DNA from: Micractinium sp. NFX-FRZ
Taxonomy: Eukaryota; Chlorophyta; Trebouxiophyceae; Chlorellales; Chlorellaceae
Reading direction: 5' to 3'
NCBI GenBank assembly: GCA_029339195.1
Contig: JAPTJF010000161.1
Coordinates: 1 to 64,000, forward strand
DNA: 64,000 nucleotides
This document shows positions 32,828 through 42,917 of the stretch, one piece after another. The position numbers and the translations under genes were made by a program. The notes beneath the pieces are model-generated. The model was not told the origin of the DNA. It did not search any database and worked only from the letters and a program-made list of their open reading frames with translations. Position 1 is the stretch's first letter; each line of letters opens with the position of its first letter.

Positions 32828-34958
32828 GCGCAGCGTGCGGTGGCGCGCCCAGCGCGGCTGCGCTCCGATCCGCCGGCAGTGGTTGGCTCGCCCGAGGCCA
32901 TGGTGGGGCGGCGCATCGGCATCTTCTGGGACGGCGACGACGTGTTCTACTACGGGAATGGTACGAATTTGACCTGCTCTGGGACAGGTTTTGGGGCTCA
33001 GTGCCCCGATTCGCCGTTCCGGCATGTGCCCGCCCAGCTTCCCTCCCCAGCCCCTGCCAAAGCCCACCCTCCCTCCGCCTCCCCTTGCCTGCGTGCCCCC
33101 CCACACACTGCCCCTCCTGCCCGCAGTCACCGCCTATGATGAGCCCACACAGATGCACACAATTGAGTATGATGACGGGGACAGGGAAGAGCTGGCGCTG
33201 GGGTTCCAAAACTGGGTGGGTGGGTGCTGGCCTGTGGGGTCTTGGGGATGCTTTTTGATGGTTCAATCTGCGGTGATCTGGCACACAGAGGTGGTGGTTG
33301 TGGTGGCCGAGGGAGCAGCTGGCTGTGGGGTTTGAGAGTTGGGAGGGTGGTGCAGCTGGTGCATGGAGCAAGGTTGGGTAGCGGTAGTGGCAACCCTGCA
33401 GCCGTGCCTGCGGATGTCCCATGTTGTACAGCCGTGGTGGGGGACGGCCGTGCCTATGGCTCTGTGCGACTGACGAGTCAGGAGGTGTAATGAGTGGGGC
33501 TGTGGCTGACCAACCTGCCCTGCATGCTGTGGCTTTCGATCAGCCCTCACTTTCCCGGCACCACTCCCCCCAGGTTTTTGCTGATGGCCGCCCCTCCGGG
33601 CTGCCCCAGCCCCACCCACAGCCGCTGGCGCTGCTGGGCAGCGGGCCGGCGCCTGACGTGCCGGCGTCAGGGGCAGATGCCAGCCACCCTCCCGCCAAGC
33701 GTGCCCGCACAGATGCCGCTGGCTGGAGTGCACAGCTGGTCAGCCTGCTGGGTGGGGCAGGCCGGCAGCAGGAGGCGCTGCATCCCGGCAGGACACACGC
33801 GCCGCACCTCGGCCCCACAGCTGCTGCTGCCGCCATGGTGGGACGTGGTTCCCTGCTCCTGCCTGCCACGCCGTTCGCCATGGAACAGCCACCCCAGCTG
33901 CAGCAGGCAGGAAGCCACCTGCTGTCGCCGCCTTGGCAGCAGCAGCAGCAGCAGCAGGTGCTGGTGCCTGCTTCGCCGCCTCAGCTGCTGGTGGCCAGCG
34001 GGCGCAATTACCGGGCCTTCACTGCCGCGGCGGCGCCCCCCGGCTATGAGGTGTTTGTGCTGATGCCGGGGCTCTCGATTGAGGAGGTGAGGGGACACAC
34101 TGGGGTGGGTCTTGACACACTGGGGTGGGTCCTCTGTCTCACCTGGTGTGATGTGTATGTTGAAGCCGGACGCTGAAGGGCTGATCCTAAGGCTTTGGTT
34201 AGGGGCCGTGCCAGGCGGCAGGGCTGCGAGTGGGCCAGCCTTGTGTTTCGCGAAGGTACCAGCTGGTGCATGCCTCAAAGACTCTCGATGATTGAGGGTA
34301 TTATCTCCTGGCATAATACCCCTGCCGCCTTGACCCGACCCCGCTGCCTGCCCAGCTCCTCTCCCCGCTGTTGAGCTCTGCCTGGTGCAGGTCAGCGTGC
34401 GCTGCTGGGGCAGCGGGCTGGTCCTCATCAGAGGCGAGCCACGAGCAGGAGCAGGCGCTGCAGCTGCCAGCGGTGGCGACGCCCTGCAGCAGCTGACGCC
34501 GGCGCCTTCGGGTGTGACCGCCGGCGGTGCCGCCCCCCCGCCGCTGCTCACACCGCCGCCGTCACAGGCACCCACCGCATCAGCGCCAGCGGCGATGCAA
34601 GCACAGCCTGCAGGGACAGCTGTCCCTGCCGCCGGTGCTGGTGTAGCCAGGGCGGAGTCGATTCACATTCAGCTGCCCCCCAAGCTGGACACTCGCTCTG
34701 CCCAGGCACTGTTCACGCCCTCGGGGCAGCTGGTGCGTTCGTGGGCCTGCTTTCTGTGTGATGTTGGTTACAAAGTGTGCTTTTTAGGTGAGGTGCGAGG
34801 TGGGGTGTGACTTGATTGGGCAGTGCTGCCTCCGAGTGCATGGGGTGCCATTAGTGCAGCTTCCCGACTCCTGATGCCCCTGCTCTGCTAGCTCCTCACA
34901 TTTATACATTCCGTTCGGCATTCCCCTGCAGTATGTCCGGGTCAACAAGCGGGACTAA
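29883..34958 (+). CDS. ARID DNA-binding protein with Tudor-like and HSP20-like domains
   Basis: Eleven exons: 29883-30230, 30454-30495, 30752-30850, 31111-31153, 31350-31405, 31744-32673, 32834-32960, 33127-33215, 33574-34086, 34391-34732 and 34932-34958. Phases agree, giving 871 aa. The N-terminus is Ala/Gly-rich and acidic. The ARID domain spans exons 1-6 (about residues 110-200): VRTREQFMRVWKRFMQQRSQ, then PPMFNRAPMDILKLFRAVMK, GGHDEVVKQKGWARIGRMF and SFQTKKIYATKLLLFEQAY, all standard family blocks. Exon 6 adds basic Ala/Lys/Pro linkers, two polyQ runs and an AT-hook-like SRGRPRSRARP. Exons 7-8 form a Tudor/agenet-like fold: MVGRRIGIFWDGDDVFYYGN and HTIEYDDGDREELAL. The C-terminus resembles the alpha-crystallin/HSP20 domain of plant ARID proteins (VFVLMPGLSIEEVSVRCWG; LYVRVNKRD). 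A chromatin regulator is inferred. The last exon is only 27 nt. Confidence 0.87.
32023..32235 (+). repeat. Two coding CAG runs (19 and 10 units) in the ARID gene
   Basis: 32023-32079 encodes 19 glutamines and 32206-32235 encodes 10. They flank a short Leu/Ala/Pro linker in exon 6. Confidence 0.93.
32787..32826 (+). repeat. (CCTG)n microsatellite in ARID intron 6
   Basis: Ten tandem CCTG units immediately before the exon 7 acceptor (GCGCAG at 32828-32833), occupying the place of the polypyrimidine tract. Confidence 0.9.
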
Positions 34959-35359
34959 AGCAGTGCCTCACTGTGCTGCGGTGGGCGCTGTCACAAGGCA
35001 GCGGCCGCCCGCCAGCCTGGCACCGCCCCGCAGCGGTACTTCTGACATGGTCACACCTCTGCATTTAGAATCGCTCACTGCTGTGAATTTCGCTTGCCGT
35101 TGCCGTTGTTGAATTGTGTAACTTGCCTGGGAGCAGGCACCAGGACCTACTGCAAGGGGTGATGGCGTTCCGCTGCTGAGCGGCTCCTGCTTGCGCTTGA
35201 TCGGAGCTTGCGCTTGATCGGAGCGTGATCATGGCTCGCGAGGATCGTTTGTTTGACGGTGGGCATACAGACGCAGTGCTGGCTGTTCCGCTCGTCTTGC
35301 GCCGCTCGAGGCTCTGCAGTGCGTCCCAACCCTCGCTGCTTCTGACGCAGCTGCCGCCG
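34959..35359. other. ARID 3' UTR and ALG12 promoter
   Basis: 400 bp between two genes on the same strand. TGTAA at 35117-35121, 159 nt after the ARID stop, is the likely poly(A) signal. A tandem 16-bp repeat (GGAGCTTGCGCTTGAT-like, about 35189-35222) lies between the two genes. An in-frame ATG at 35231 could extend ALG12 upstream by 43 residues. Confidence 0.5.
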
Positions 35360-38017
35360 ATGATGTCGCTGCGCGCCCCGCGTGCCGCAGGTTGGACGCT
35401 GCTGGTGGCGGCGGCGGTGGCGGCGCACGCCCTGCTGGCGCCCTTCACCAAGGTGGAAGAGAGCTTCAACCTGCAGGCCACCCACGACCTGCTCTACCAC
35501 GGCGTGAAGGTGCAAGAATATGACCACCTGGACTTCCCTGGGGTCGTGCCCCGCACCTTCCTTGGTGCTCTAGCGCTGGCGGCCGCCGCCGCGCCGGCCG
35601 CGCTGACGCTGCAAGCAGCGGGGCTCTCAAAGCTGGCTGTCCTGCTGGCTGTACGGCTGACGCTGGTGAGGCTGGCGGATTACTGAAAAGAAGTATATGC
35701 TGCTGCTGAGGTGTGGTCGCCGCTCCTGGGCTGGCCAGTCATCACCTGCTTGCCACGGCATCCTCCATGCTGCATTGCCTAGTCTTTGCCTGCTGCCTGC
35801 TGCCCGGCCTCCCTTCCCTCGCCTTTTCCCCATCACCCGCCCCGACTCCCTCACCCCTGCCTGCCCTCCCCCCCCGCCCATCTCCCGTCACTGCAGGGAA
35901 CCCTGACCGTCGCCTCGCTGGCGCTGCTGCAGCGCGCCGTGCGCCGCCAGTTTGGAGGCACCACTGCCGCAGCCTTCATGCTGCTCACTGCGCTCCAGTT
36001 CCACCTGCCCTTCTACCTCTCACGCACCCTCCCCAACATCCTGGCAATGCCACTCACCAATGCGGGGCTGGCCGCCTGGCTGGCCGGCGGCAGCCCTCTG
36101 CCGCCCATCTACCTGCTGACCGCTGCAGCGGTGAGAGCCTTGCCCTGCTTGCTTGCTTGCTTGCTTGCATTCTGAGAGGCCGGGGCGTGAGGCAGGAACC
36201 TGAGCGCCTCTGTCCTCTGGTTTGCCATTCATGATGTGCGCTGTGGCGTAATCGCACTCCCTTTCCGCCTCCCTTGCTCTGCCCAGAAGTCATTACTCCG
36301 CCTTGCATCACCCCACTCCCCCTGGCCATACGGCGTTTCCATTGATTGCATGCTTTGCTGGTGTGGTCCTTAGTTGGTCGAGTCGTTACTGCCTCACACT
36401 GCCTGCCCCTCTGCCTCTCCCCACCCTTCCCTCCCGCCAGGTCATCTTCCGCTGCGACATGCTGCTGCTGGTGGGACTGGTGGGGCTGCACCTCCTGGCC
36501 TCCCGACGCATCGGGCTGGCCGCCGGGATTGCACACGGTGCGCTGTGCTGCCCACCTGTGATGCATGCTCCCTTTTTGCGTACCTGTGATGCATGTTTGC
36601 AATCAGGTTGTGTGGGGGGTGCCGCTGGCGTTGGAAGCTGGTTAGCCCAGTGGCGGTGGGGGAGGAGTTTGCTCGTCTTTGATCGTTGCATGCAGCCTTG
36701 CACTTCTCTCAGACCCCCGCAGGTGCACAAGTTGCCTTCCTGTGTCCATTTCAACCAGCTACGCTGCCCCCGCAGGTATGCTGGCGGTGGGTGCCAGCCT
36801 GGCAGCCAGCGTGGCGGTTGACTCCTTCTTCTGGCACCGCTGGCTGTGGCCCGAGGGGGAGGTGCTCTACTTCAACACCGTGCTGAACAAGTGAGGCCGG
36901 CATTGAAGGGGGGAGGGAGGGAGGGAGGGAGGGAGGGAAGGAGAGGGGGCAGGCAGGCAGGGCGCCCCATGCTCCTTGCTGGGCCTGCCTGTGTGCGGTG
37001 GGAGCCTGCCTGCCCCGCCCTGCCCTGCCCTGGTCCTTGCAGTCTCTTGGCCTGCCTCGTCCTGCACCGACCCGCCTGGCTCCACCACCCCCTCCTCGCC
37101 CACTACCATGCTCCGCCCCACCTGCCCGCCTGCCTGCCCAGCAGCGGGCCCCTGCCAGCGCCTCATGCCTCACCCCTCCTTCCTCCCCCCGCCTGCGCTG
37201 CCCACCCCGCCGCGCCCCCCGCAGGAGCCACGAGTGGGGCGTGATGCCGGCCCACTGGTACTTCACCTCAGCCCTGCCCCGCGCCCTGCATGCTGCCTAT
37301 CCCTTGGCCATGCTGGCACCGCTGCTGGAGCGGCGGGCACGCCCTGTGCTGGGAGTGGCGCTCGCATTTGTGGCGCTCTACTCGGCGCTGGGGCACAAGG
37401 AGGTCCGCTTCCTCTTCCCCGTCCTGCCGCTGTGGACGCTGGCCGCTGCCACGACGGCGCAGCGCGTGTGGGTGGGGCGGCGCAAGTCGTGGGCACGAGC
37501 TATATTAGCTGTTGCCCTGGCTGCTGCGCTCGCTGCCGGGCTGGCTGTGACGGCAGTTATGGCGGCTGCCAGTGCGCGCAACTACCCGGGCGGCGAAACG
37601 CTGCGCCTGCTGCACCGCTTGGGAGCGGCTGATGCGGCGGCGGCGGCAGAGGCGGGCCGCCCGCTGCGCGTGCACATTGGCGTGCTGCCGGCGATGACTG
37701 GAGTGTCCCGCTTTGGCGAGGAGGGTGCCCCCTGGGCATACTCCAAAGCCGAAGGGTTGACCGTCGACCAGCTGTCCAAGCAGCGGTTTGATTTTCTGTT
37801 GACCGACCAGCCAGCTGTCAGCGGCTACGCGCAGGCAGCTGTCGTGCCAGGTTTTGAACGGCTGCAGCTGGCCACTCGCAGCCCGCTGGGCGCGCTGCGC
37901 GGCCTGCTGGCTGGCCAGCTGCCGCTTCGCGTGGTGATGGCGCCGCGTGTCTACATACAGCGGCGGCGGCCAGAGGGCGAGGCTGAGGGGGCAGCGGCGG
38001 CAGCTGCTGGCGACTGA
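35360..38017 (+). CDS. ALG12: ALG12, dolichyl-P-Man alpha-1,6-mannosyltransferase (GT22)
   Basis: Five exons: 35360-35665, 35897-36130, 36441-36537, 36776-36890 and 37225-38017. Phases 0/0/1/2 agree, giving 514 aa (family about 490-550). ER-membrane enzyme that adds the eighth mannose (alpha-1,6) to the lumenal lipid-linked N-glycan precursor. Seen: the lumenal catalytic loop [20 protein letters not shown] followed by [16 protein letters not shown], diagnostic of ALG12; [34 protein letters not shown] with NVLNK-type spacing; [19 protein letters not shown]; and [14 protein letters not shown], the GT22 HKExRF motif. About ten hydrophobic segments are expected. The ATG at 35360 was chosen because the protein then begins, as in relatives, just before the first membrane segment ([20 protein letters not shown]); ATGs at 35225/35231 are in frame. 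It converges with the VAMP7 gene 241 bp away. Confidence 0.94.
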
Positions 38018-38107
38018 TGATTGTGAGCCAGGGGTGCCCTTGATACTGGCCAGCATTGATCTCAGTACCTGCTCTTCTGGTGACGTCATGCTTGTGTACT
38101 TGCGTGC

Positions 38108-38112
38108 TTACA
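38108..38112 (-). terminator. TGTAA poly(A) signal for the VAMP7-type gene
   Basis: TTACA on the + strand, 147 nt beyond the minus-strand stop at 38259. It lies only 91 nt from the convergent ALG12 stop, so the two 3' UTRs probably overlap. Confidence 0.5.
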
Positions 38113-38258
38113 GTGCTTCATAAGAATACATGTTGGTACATGGAAAGGAAAGGAAACAACAAAGAGTGCAGGGAGGCAGCTGGCGGCACCGCATGCACAG
38201 GCGCGCCCCGCCGCACGCCACGCCTGCTGCGCCCCAGCACCCAACGGGGGCCGCCAGC

Positions 38259-40053
38259 TCAGCACTTGAACGTGGGGCTGCAGATGATGCAGACCAAGAT
38301 GTAAGCTGCCAGCAGCACCAGTGCCGCGATGATCACCCCCATGCGAGCGTTCTGCCACCACATGTGGCGCTGCAGCGTGCGCGCCTGCGGGTGCGTGTGC
38401 GCATGGGGAGGAGGGGCGCGAACGGGGCAGCCGGTGCCATTTCCAGTGAGGCGCTCAAATCAGAGGAGGGTGGCAGGCCACTTGGGCATGCACAGTCACC
38501 ACAGCAGCGGAGGATGCAGCACGGCATCCAGTCGAACCATGGTGCATGCTCCTGCCAGGCGGGCCTGCCTGGAGTCTGGCCGGCAAACGTTGCCGGCCCG
38601 CGCACTCACCCTTCATCCATCGCCCATCCCCCACCCTGACACCACCCCTCATGCACCCCACCCCACCCCACACCACCCCGACCCTCACCTGCCGCTTGAA
38701 AGCAAATGCCTGCTGCCCCAAGGAGTCGGTCTTCTCTACCAACACCTCCAGCCGCTCCCCCCGCCCCAGCACCTGCACCAAGGGGTGGGGGCAACCAGGG
38801 AGGGATGTCGGCGGGCAGGCGCAGCGCAGCTGCCGGGCTGCAGAGCGCGGCGCAGGCGTAGCAGGGAGCAAGTCGAACGCGGGGCTGCCTCCACCTAGCC
38901 TCGGTCCCCAATCCCTCCCACCCAACCATCAACAATGCAAAAAAGAGCACCCCACCTTCTCGATGCTGTCCACCATCACAGTACCCAGCCCCACCACCTG
39001 CCCCTGCTAACCATCTTGCCATCACATGTCGCCACTACAGGAACCCCAACCCTTCAACCCCACCTTCTCGATGTTGTCCACCATCACATTCTTCAGCTCC
39101 ACCACCTCGCCACGCACGCGAGTCAGGGTGTCCGCTCTGCGGGGCACGGCACAGAGGGGCAAGTTTTGGGGGATGCGGGGCGCGCCATAAGGCGGGCATG
39201 TGTACAACGCAGCTGCACGAGCGCGGCTGTGCTGCGCTGCGCTGCGCTGCACCCAAACCGCATGCACTCTGCCAGGCTCTAGATCCCATTGCAAGCCACA
39301 GACTCTCCACGCACTGCGCCACCACCCGCGCGCCGCCCTCACCGTGGGTCTGTGTTGAAGAAGTGCATGCGGTCCCGCAGGAGGGGCGAGAACTCGGTGT
39401 TCATTTCGTAGGCCACCGCGCCCGCCGCCACCGCGCCGTACCGCCCCCCAAACTGCTGCGACACGTCGGCCAGGAAGGCAAAGGGCAGCCGCTTGCCCAG
39501 GCTCTGCGGGGCAAGGGAGAAGCAGGGTAAGCAGTGAGATGGCACCACGGTGGGGACAAGGGGTACCGGGGGGCAATGCAGCCAGCCATGCAGCAGGGAG
39601 CCGCCTCGGCGGGACACGCACTGAATGTGCAGCAATGTCGCCTGCTGGCGCCACGGCCGTGCAGCCCTGAAACGGCAACGCGCCCCCTCTGTGGCCCCAA
39701 CCAACAGCGTCGCGCCCACCCGCCCAACCCCCGTTTGCCCTGCCTGCCACACCCCACGCTGCCTGCCGCACCTGCTCAGCCATGCAGAGGTATGTGAGGC
39801 CTCCGGTGACGAGCACATGGAAGATGTGCTGCCCCGCCGCCCAGCTGGCCCGGAACCCCTCCTCTCGTGGCACCTTGTGCAGCAGGCCGACTGCCACCAC
39901 CGAGAAGTTGCCCCCCGCAGCTGCAAACTCGGCAAGCACTACAGCGCCGCGTGCCACGAGGGCGTACAGGATGCCGCCTGCTGGCGCTGCGCTGGCGCCG
40001 CTGGGACCGGGGCCCGCCGAGGTCGGCAGCGAGGGCCGCCCGGGGGATGCCAT
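38259..40053 (-). CDS. VAMP7-type longin R-SNARE
   Basis: Five exons, right to left: 39772-40053, 39343-39503, 39064-39136, 38689-38772 and 38259-38384. Phases 0/2/0/0 agree, giving 241 aa (plant VAMP71 about 220; a 27-residue Pro/Ser/Gly N-terminal extension accounts for the excess). The longin domain opens ILYALVARGAVVLAEF and includes LGKRLPFAFLADVSQQF and NTEFSPLLRDRMHFFNTDPR. The SNARE motif runs ADTLTRVRGEVVELKNVMVD to LGQQAFAFKRQ, with the zero-layer arginine in VLGRGERLEVLVEKT. A C-terminal anchor follows WWQNARMGVIIAALVLLAAY, ending SPTFKC. Known role: fusion at vacuole/late endosome; orthologues regulate fusion through the longin domain folding back on the SNARE helix. An in-frame 42-nt copy of part of the SNARE exon lies in intron 3. 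Confidence 0.93.
38956..38997 (-). repeat. Echo of VAMP7 SNARE exon 3; possible 42-nt cassette exon
   Basis: Coding-strand sense VVGLGTVMVDSIEK against the true exon end VVELKNVMVDNIEK (10 of 14 identical), offset 108 bp downstream in intron 3. It is bounded by GGGGCAG and GTGGGG (the true donor is also GTGGGG), is 42 nt and in phase 0-0. Fourteen residues equal two heptads of the SNARE coiled coil. Confidence 0.7.
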
Positions 40054-40514
40054 GGCTGCTGTGGCTTGTGGAGGTTGGTGAGCGGATTGCTACGGCCAGT
40101 GTTGGGAGGAACCACCTGCAACAACGGCGTCGGGAGCAGTGGGTCTGGCTGTGTGCGGCAGGCGGCAGCGGGCGGCGGCGGCAACTTCAAACATCCGGCA
40201 TGCTCGGGGTGCGCACAAACTGGCACCGCTGTGCTGATCACGGGCTCTAACCTCTGATACAGCTCCAGAGCAGAGTGCCGGCAACGCCGTTGGGCTGTGC
40301 GGAAGTCAGCACCCCTGTCTGTACACAGAGGTTCAATTGTGGCCCAGCAGCTATTGATGCTACGCAGGGTGCGTCCAACGTCAGCACTCTTTGAGTGGCG
40401 CCTCCATGTTGGCAGCGAGTGAGTGGGCTGGAAGCAACGCAGGTTGCTGAGCCAGTTCTATCTCCGATAGAGCATCTTGTGTCAAAAGTCTAGCCAGCAA
40501 ACCGCAAGGCAGGG
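40054..40514. other. Divergent promoter region of VAMP7 and isoaspartyl dipeptidase
   Basis: About 460 bp between head-to-head start codons. No gene or named regulatory element recognised. Confidence 0.42.
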
Positions 40515-42917
40515 ATGGACCTTACTGTGGTGTCTCGGGCACAGCTGCTCCCGCGGCCCTCCGAGCCGGACGACACCACCACGAACTTCCTGATCGGTGG
40601 CGGCAAGTGAGCCTGCGCTTTGGTGCCCTCGGGCCGGCGGCGCTGCGTGCTTAGGCTCGGCAGTGCTGGTGACCCCTCACGGTCACCATGACGGTCCCGA
40701 CGCCAGCCGGCAGTCGACTTAACATCCATGTGAAAAGAGGCAGAGCCCAGGCTGGCTAGCAAGAGCTGATGTGGCCCTGTGGGCATGCAGTTTTCATCTC
40801 CCAGGAACAGAGTCAAACCCTGGAGCCCCCTCCTTTGCAGGCTGCTGGCCCTGCTGAGCGACCAAGAGGAGGCCGCCCTGTGCGCCGCCCTTCCTGGCGT
40901 CACGCGCATCGATGCCTCAGGCCTGCTGGCGGTGCCAGGCTTCATCGACATGCACATCCACGTCTGCGGGGGCGGCGGCGAGGCGGGGCCCGCCAGCCGT
41001 ACGCCAGAGGCGCAGCTGTCGCAGGTGCTGCTGGGCGGCATCACAACGGTGGTGGGCGTGTTGGGCACGGACAGCGTCACCCGATCGCAGGTCAGGCCTC
41101 ATCTGTTTGCTCGTTGCTGGTTGTTGTGAAAACGTGCTGAGCAGCAGGGCAGCGGCAACCACCCTGTTGCCCGTTCTCAAAACTTCACTCTGTCTCTCCC
41201 TACCCCTCCTGCCTCCCCTCCCCTCTTCCCGTCAACACTTGCCCTCATCAGCACCTCCCCCTTTTCACCCCTGCGTCACCCCCCACCCCTGGCCCCTCCT
41301 CCCCTCACCCCTGCGCCAGGAGAACTTGATAGCCAAGGCGCAGGGGCTGAGCGCCGACGGGCTGACGGCCCTGCACTGGGCGGGCTCCTACCGCCTGCCG
41401 CCCGCCACCGCCACCGGCTCGCTGCAGCGAGACCTCTGCCTGCTCCCCAGCTGCGTGGGGGTGGGCGAGGTGGCAGTGTCAGACCACCGGGGGTCAGCCC
41501 CAGCCCCGCAAGACTTGCTGCGCCTGGGCCTGGAGGCCCGGGTGGGCGGCCTGCTGGCAGGCAAAGCGGGCCTGGTGCACTGCCACATGGGGCCGGGGCG
41601 GGGTGGCTTGGAGCCTCTGCGGGTGGCGCTGGCAGCGGGGGATGGCGATCTGCCCATCACCGCGTTCCACCCCACCCACATGGGCCGCTCGGCGCAGCTG
41701 CGGCAGCAGGGGGCTGGCTGGCTGAGGGACGGGGGCACGCTAGATCTCACCACCAGGTGACTGTTGGGGGGATAGGACTGCTGGGGGGATGGGACTGCTG
41801 GGGAGGATTGCTGGGGTGCTGGGGTGCGGCTGGTTGCCATGTGTGCCAGGTAGGCTGGCAGTCGGGGCTGAGCTGGCGGGTGGGCACCACAGCAGGGCAA
41901 GCAGCAGCCAGCGTCGGATTGCCTCTTCCCCTGCCCAAGCGACCCCCACCCTGCCCAGCAAGTCTGCAAGAGGCACGTGCCTGAGCCCACCCCCCGCCCC
42001 CTGCCCAGCCCGCAGCTCGCCCGACGAGTGCTGTGCTGCGCTGAGTGCATGGCGCGGCGCTGGCGTGCCGCTGGCGGGCGTCACCCTGTCGACAGATGCA
42101 TATGGCAGCCTGCCGGTGTTTGATGAGCAGGGCAGGCTGGTGGAGTATGACGTGGCGGAACCAGGCGAGTTGCGTGACAGGAAATGGAGGGGAGAGTTGG
42201 GGGTGGGGCGCCATGACGCACGCACGTGGAGGCGCCGACGTGGCGGAGGACGGGGGCGTGCTGCCCTGGCCAGCCGTGCGCTGTGCACCGCTCATGTTGC
42301 CATGCGTGGTGCATCCCTCTTTGCCTCCTCCCGTTACTGCGCTACCCCTGCTGGCGTTCACATGTGGCCTGCCCCGCACGCGCCCTTGGCAGGCGCCACC
42401 CTGCGCTTCCTACGCCGCATGCACTGCCAGGAGCGGTGGCCGCTGGCGCAGCTGCTGCCGCTGGCCACCGCCAACCCGGCTCGCATCCTGAAGCTGGCCC
42501 ATAAGGGAGCGCTGTCGGTGGGCTGTGACGCCGACCTGCTGCTGCTGGAGGTGAGGCATGATGATTGGGGTGCCGGTGCAAAGCCCTCCCCAGGGCGCAT
42601 GAGGGGCAATGCTCTGCAAAGGTTTGCCGGCAGGCAGGCAGGGCGAGGGGGCATGCATGAAAAGAGCGGGGCAGGGGTGCCAACCAGGCTGCCTGCCTGA
42701 CGTGCACAGCAGCTGAGCCCTGCCTGTCGCACAGACCTTCTGCCTCCTACGCTACATTCTCCCTGCCCTGCCGCGGCCTGGCCCTGTGCAGCCGGTCACT
42801 CTGGAGCTGCGCTACGTGCTGGCCCGGGGCGAGGTGGTGAAGACGCCAGAGTGGGTGCGGGGCGGCATGTTTGAGCGGGGGCCCGGCATCCGGCCGCGGC
42901 AGCCCACGGCGTCGTGA
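40515..42917 (+). CDS. Isoaspartyl dipeptidase (IadA-type, amidohydrolase family M38)
   Basis: Six exons: 40515-40606, 40841-41090, 41320-41756, 42016-42164, 42393-42550 and 42792-42917. Phases 2/0/2/1/0 agree, giving 403 aa (bacterial IadA 390). Hydrolyses beta-aspartyl (isoAsp) dipeptides left when damaged proteins are degraded. Seen: PGFIDMHIHVCGGGGEAGP with the metal histidines H69/H71; TRTPE-like RTPEAQLSQVLLGGITTVVG; LGTDSVTRSQENLIAK; SYRLPPATATGSLQRDL; VGEVAVSDHRG; ARVGGLLAGKAGLVHCHMGP and HPTHMGR (third and fourth metal histidines); and TLSTDAYGSLP with the catalytic Asp. The bridging carboxylated lysine of E. coli IadA (K162) is replaced by Glu164. Exon 4 ends in a GC donor (GCGAGT). 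There is no organelle targeting sequence that I recognise. The family is essentially bacterial; five introns and the host base composition show long residence here. Confidence 0.92.
42747..42764 (+). repeat. Tentative echo of isoaspartyl dipeptidase exon 6 start
   Basis: CTACGCTACATTCTC (LRYIL) lies 60 bp before CTGCGCTACGTGCTG (LRYVL) of exon 6 (42807 on). Short and less certain than the other echoes. Confidence 0.3.

Noticed and set aside
33523..33600. Possible echo before ARID exon 9 (VAFDQPS versus VFADGRPS)
   Set aside because: Match is short, needs gaps and is 48 bp away, so it does not meet the standard of the others.
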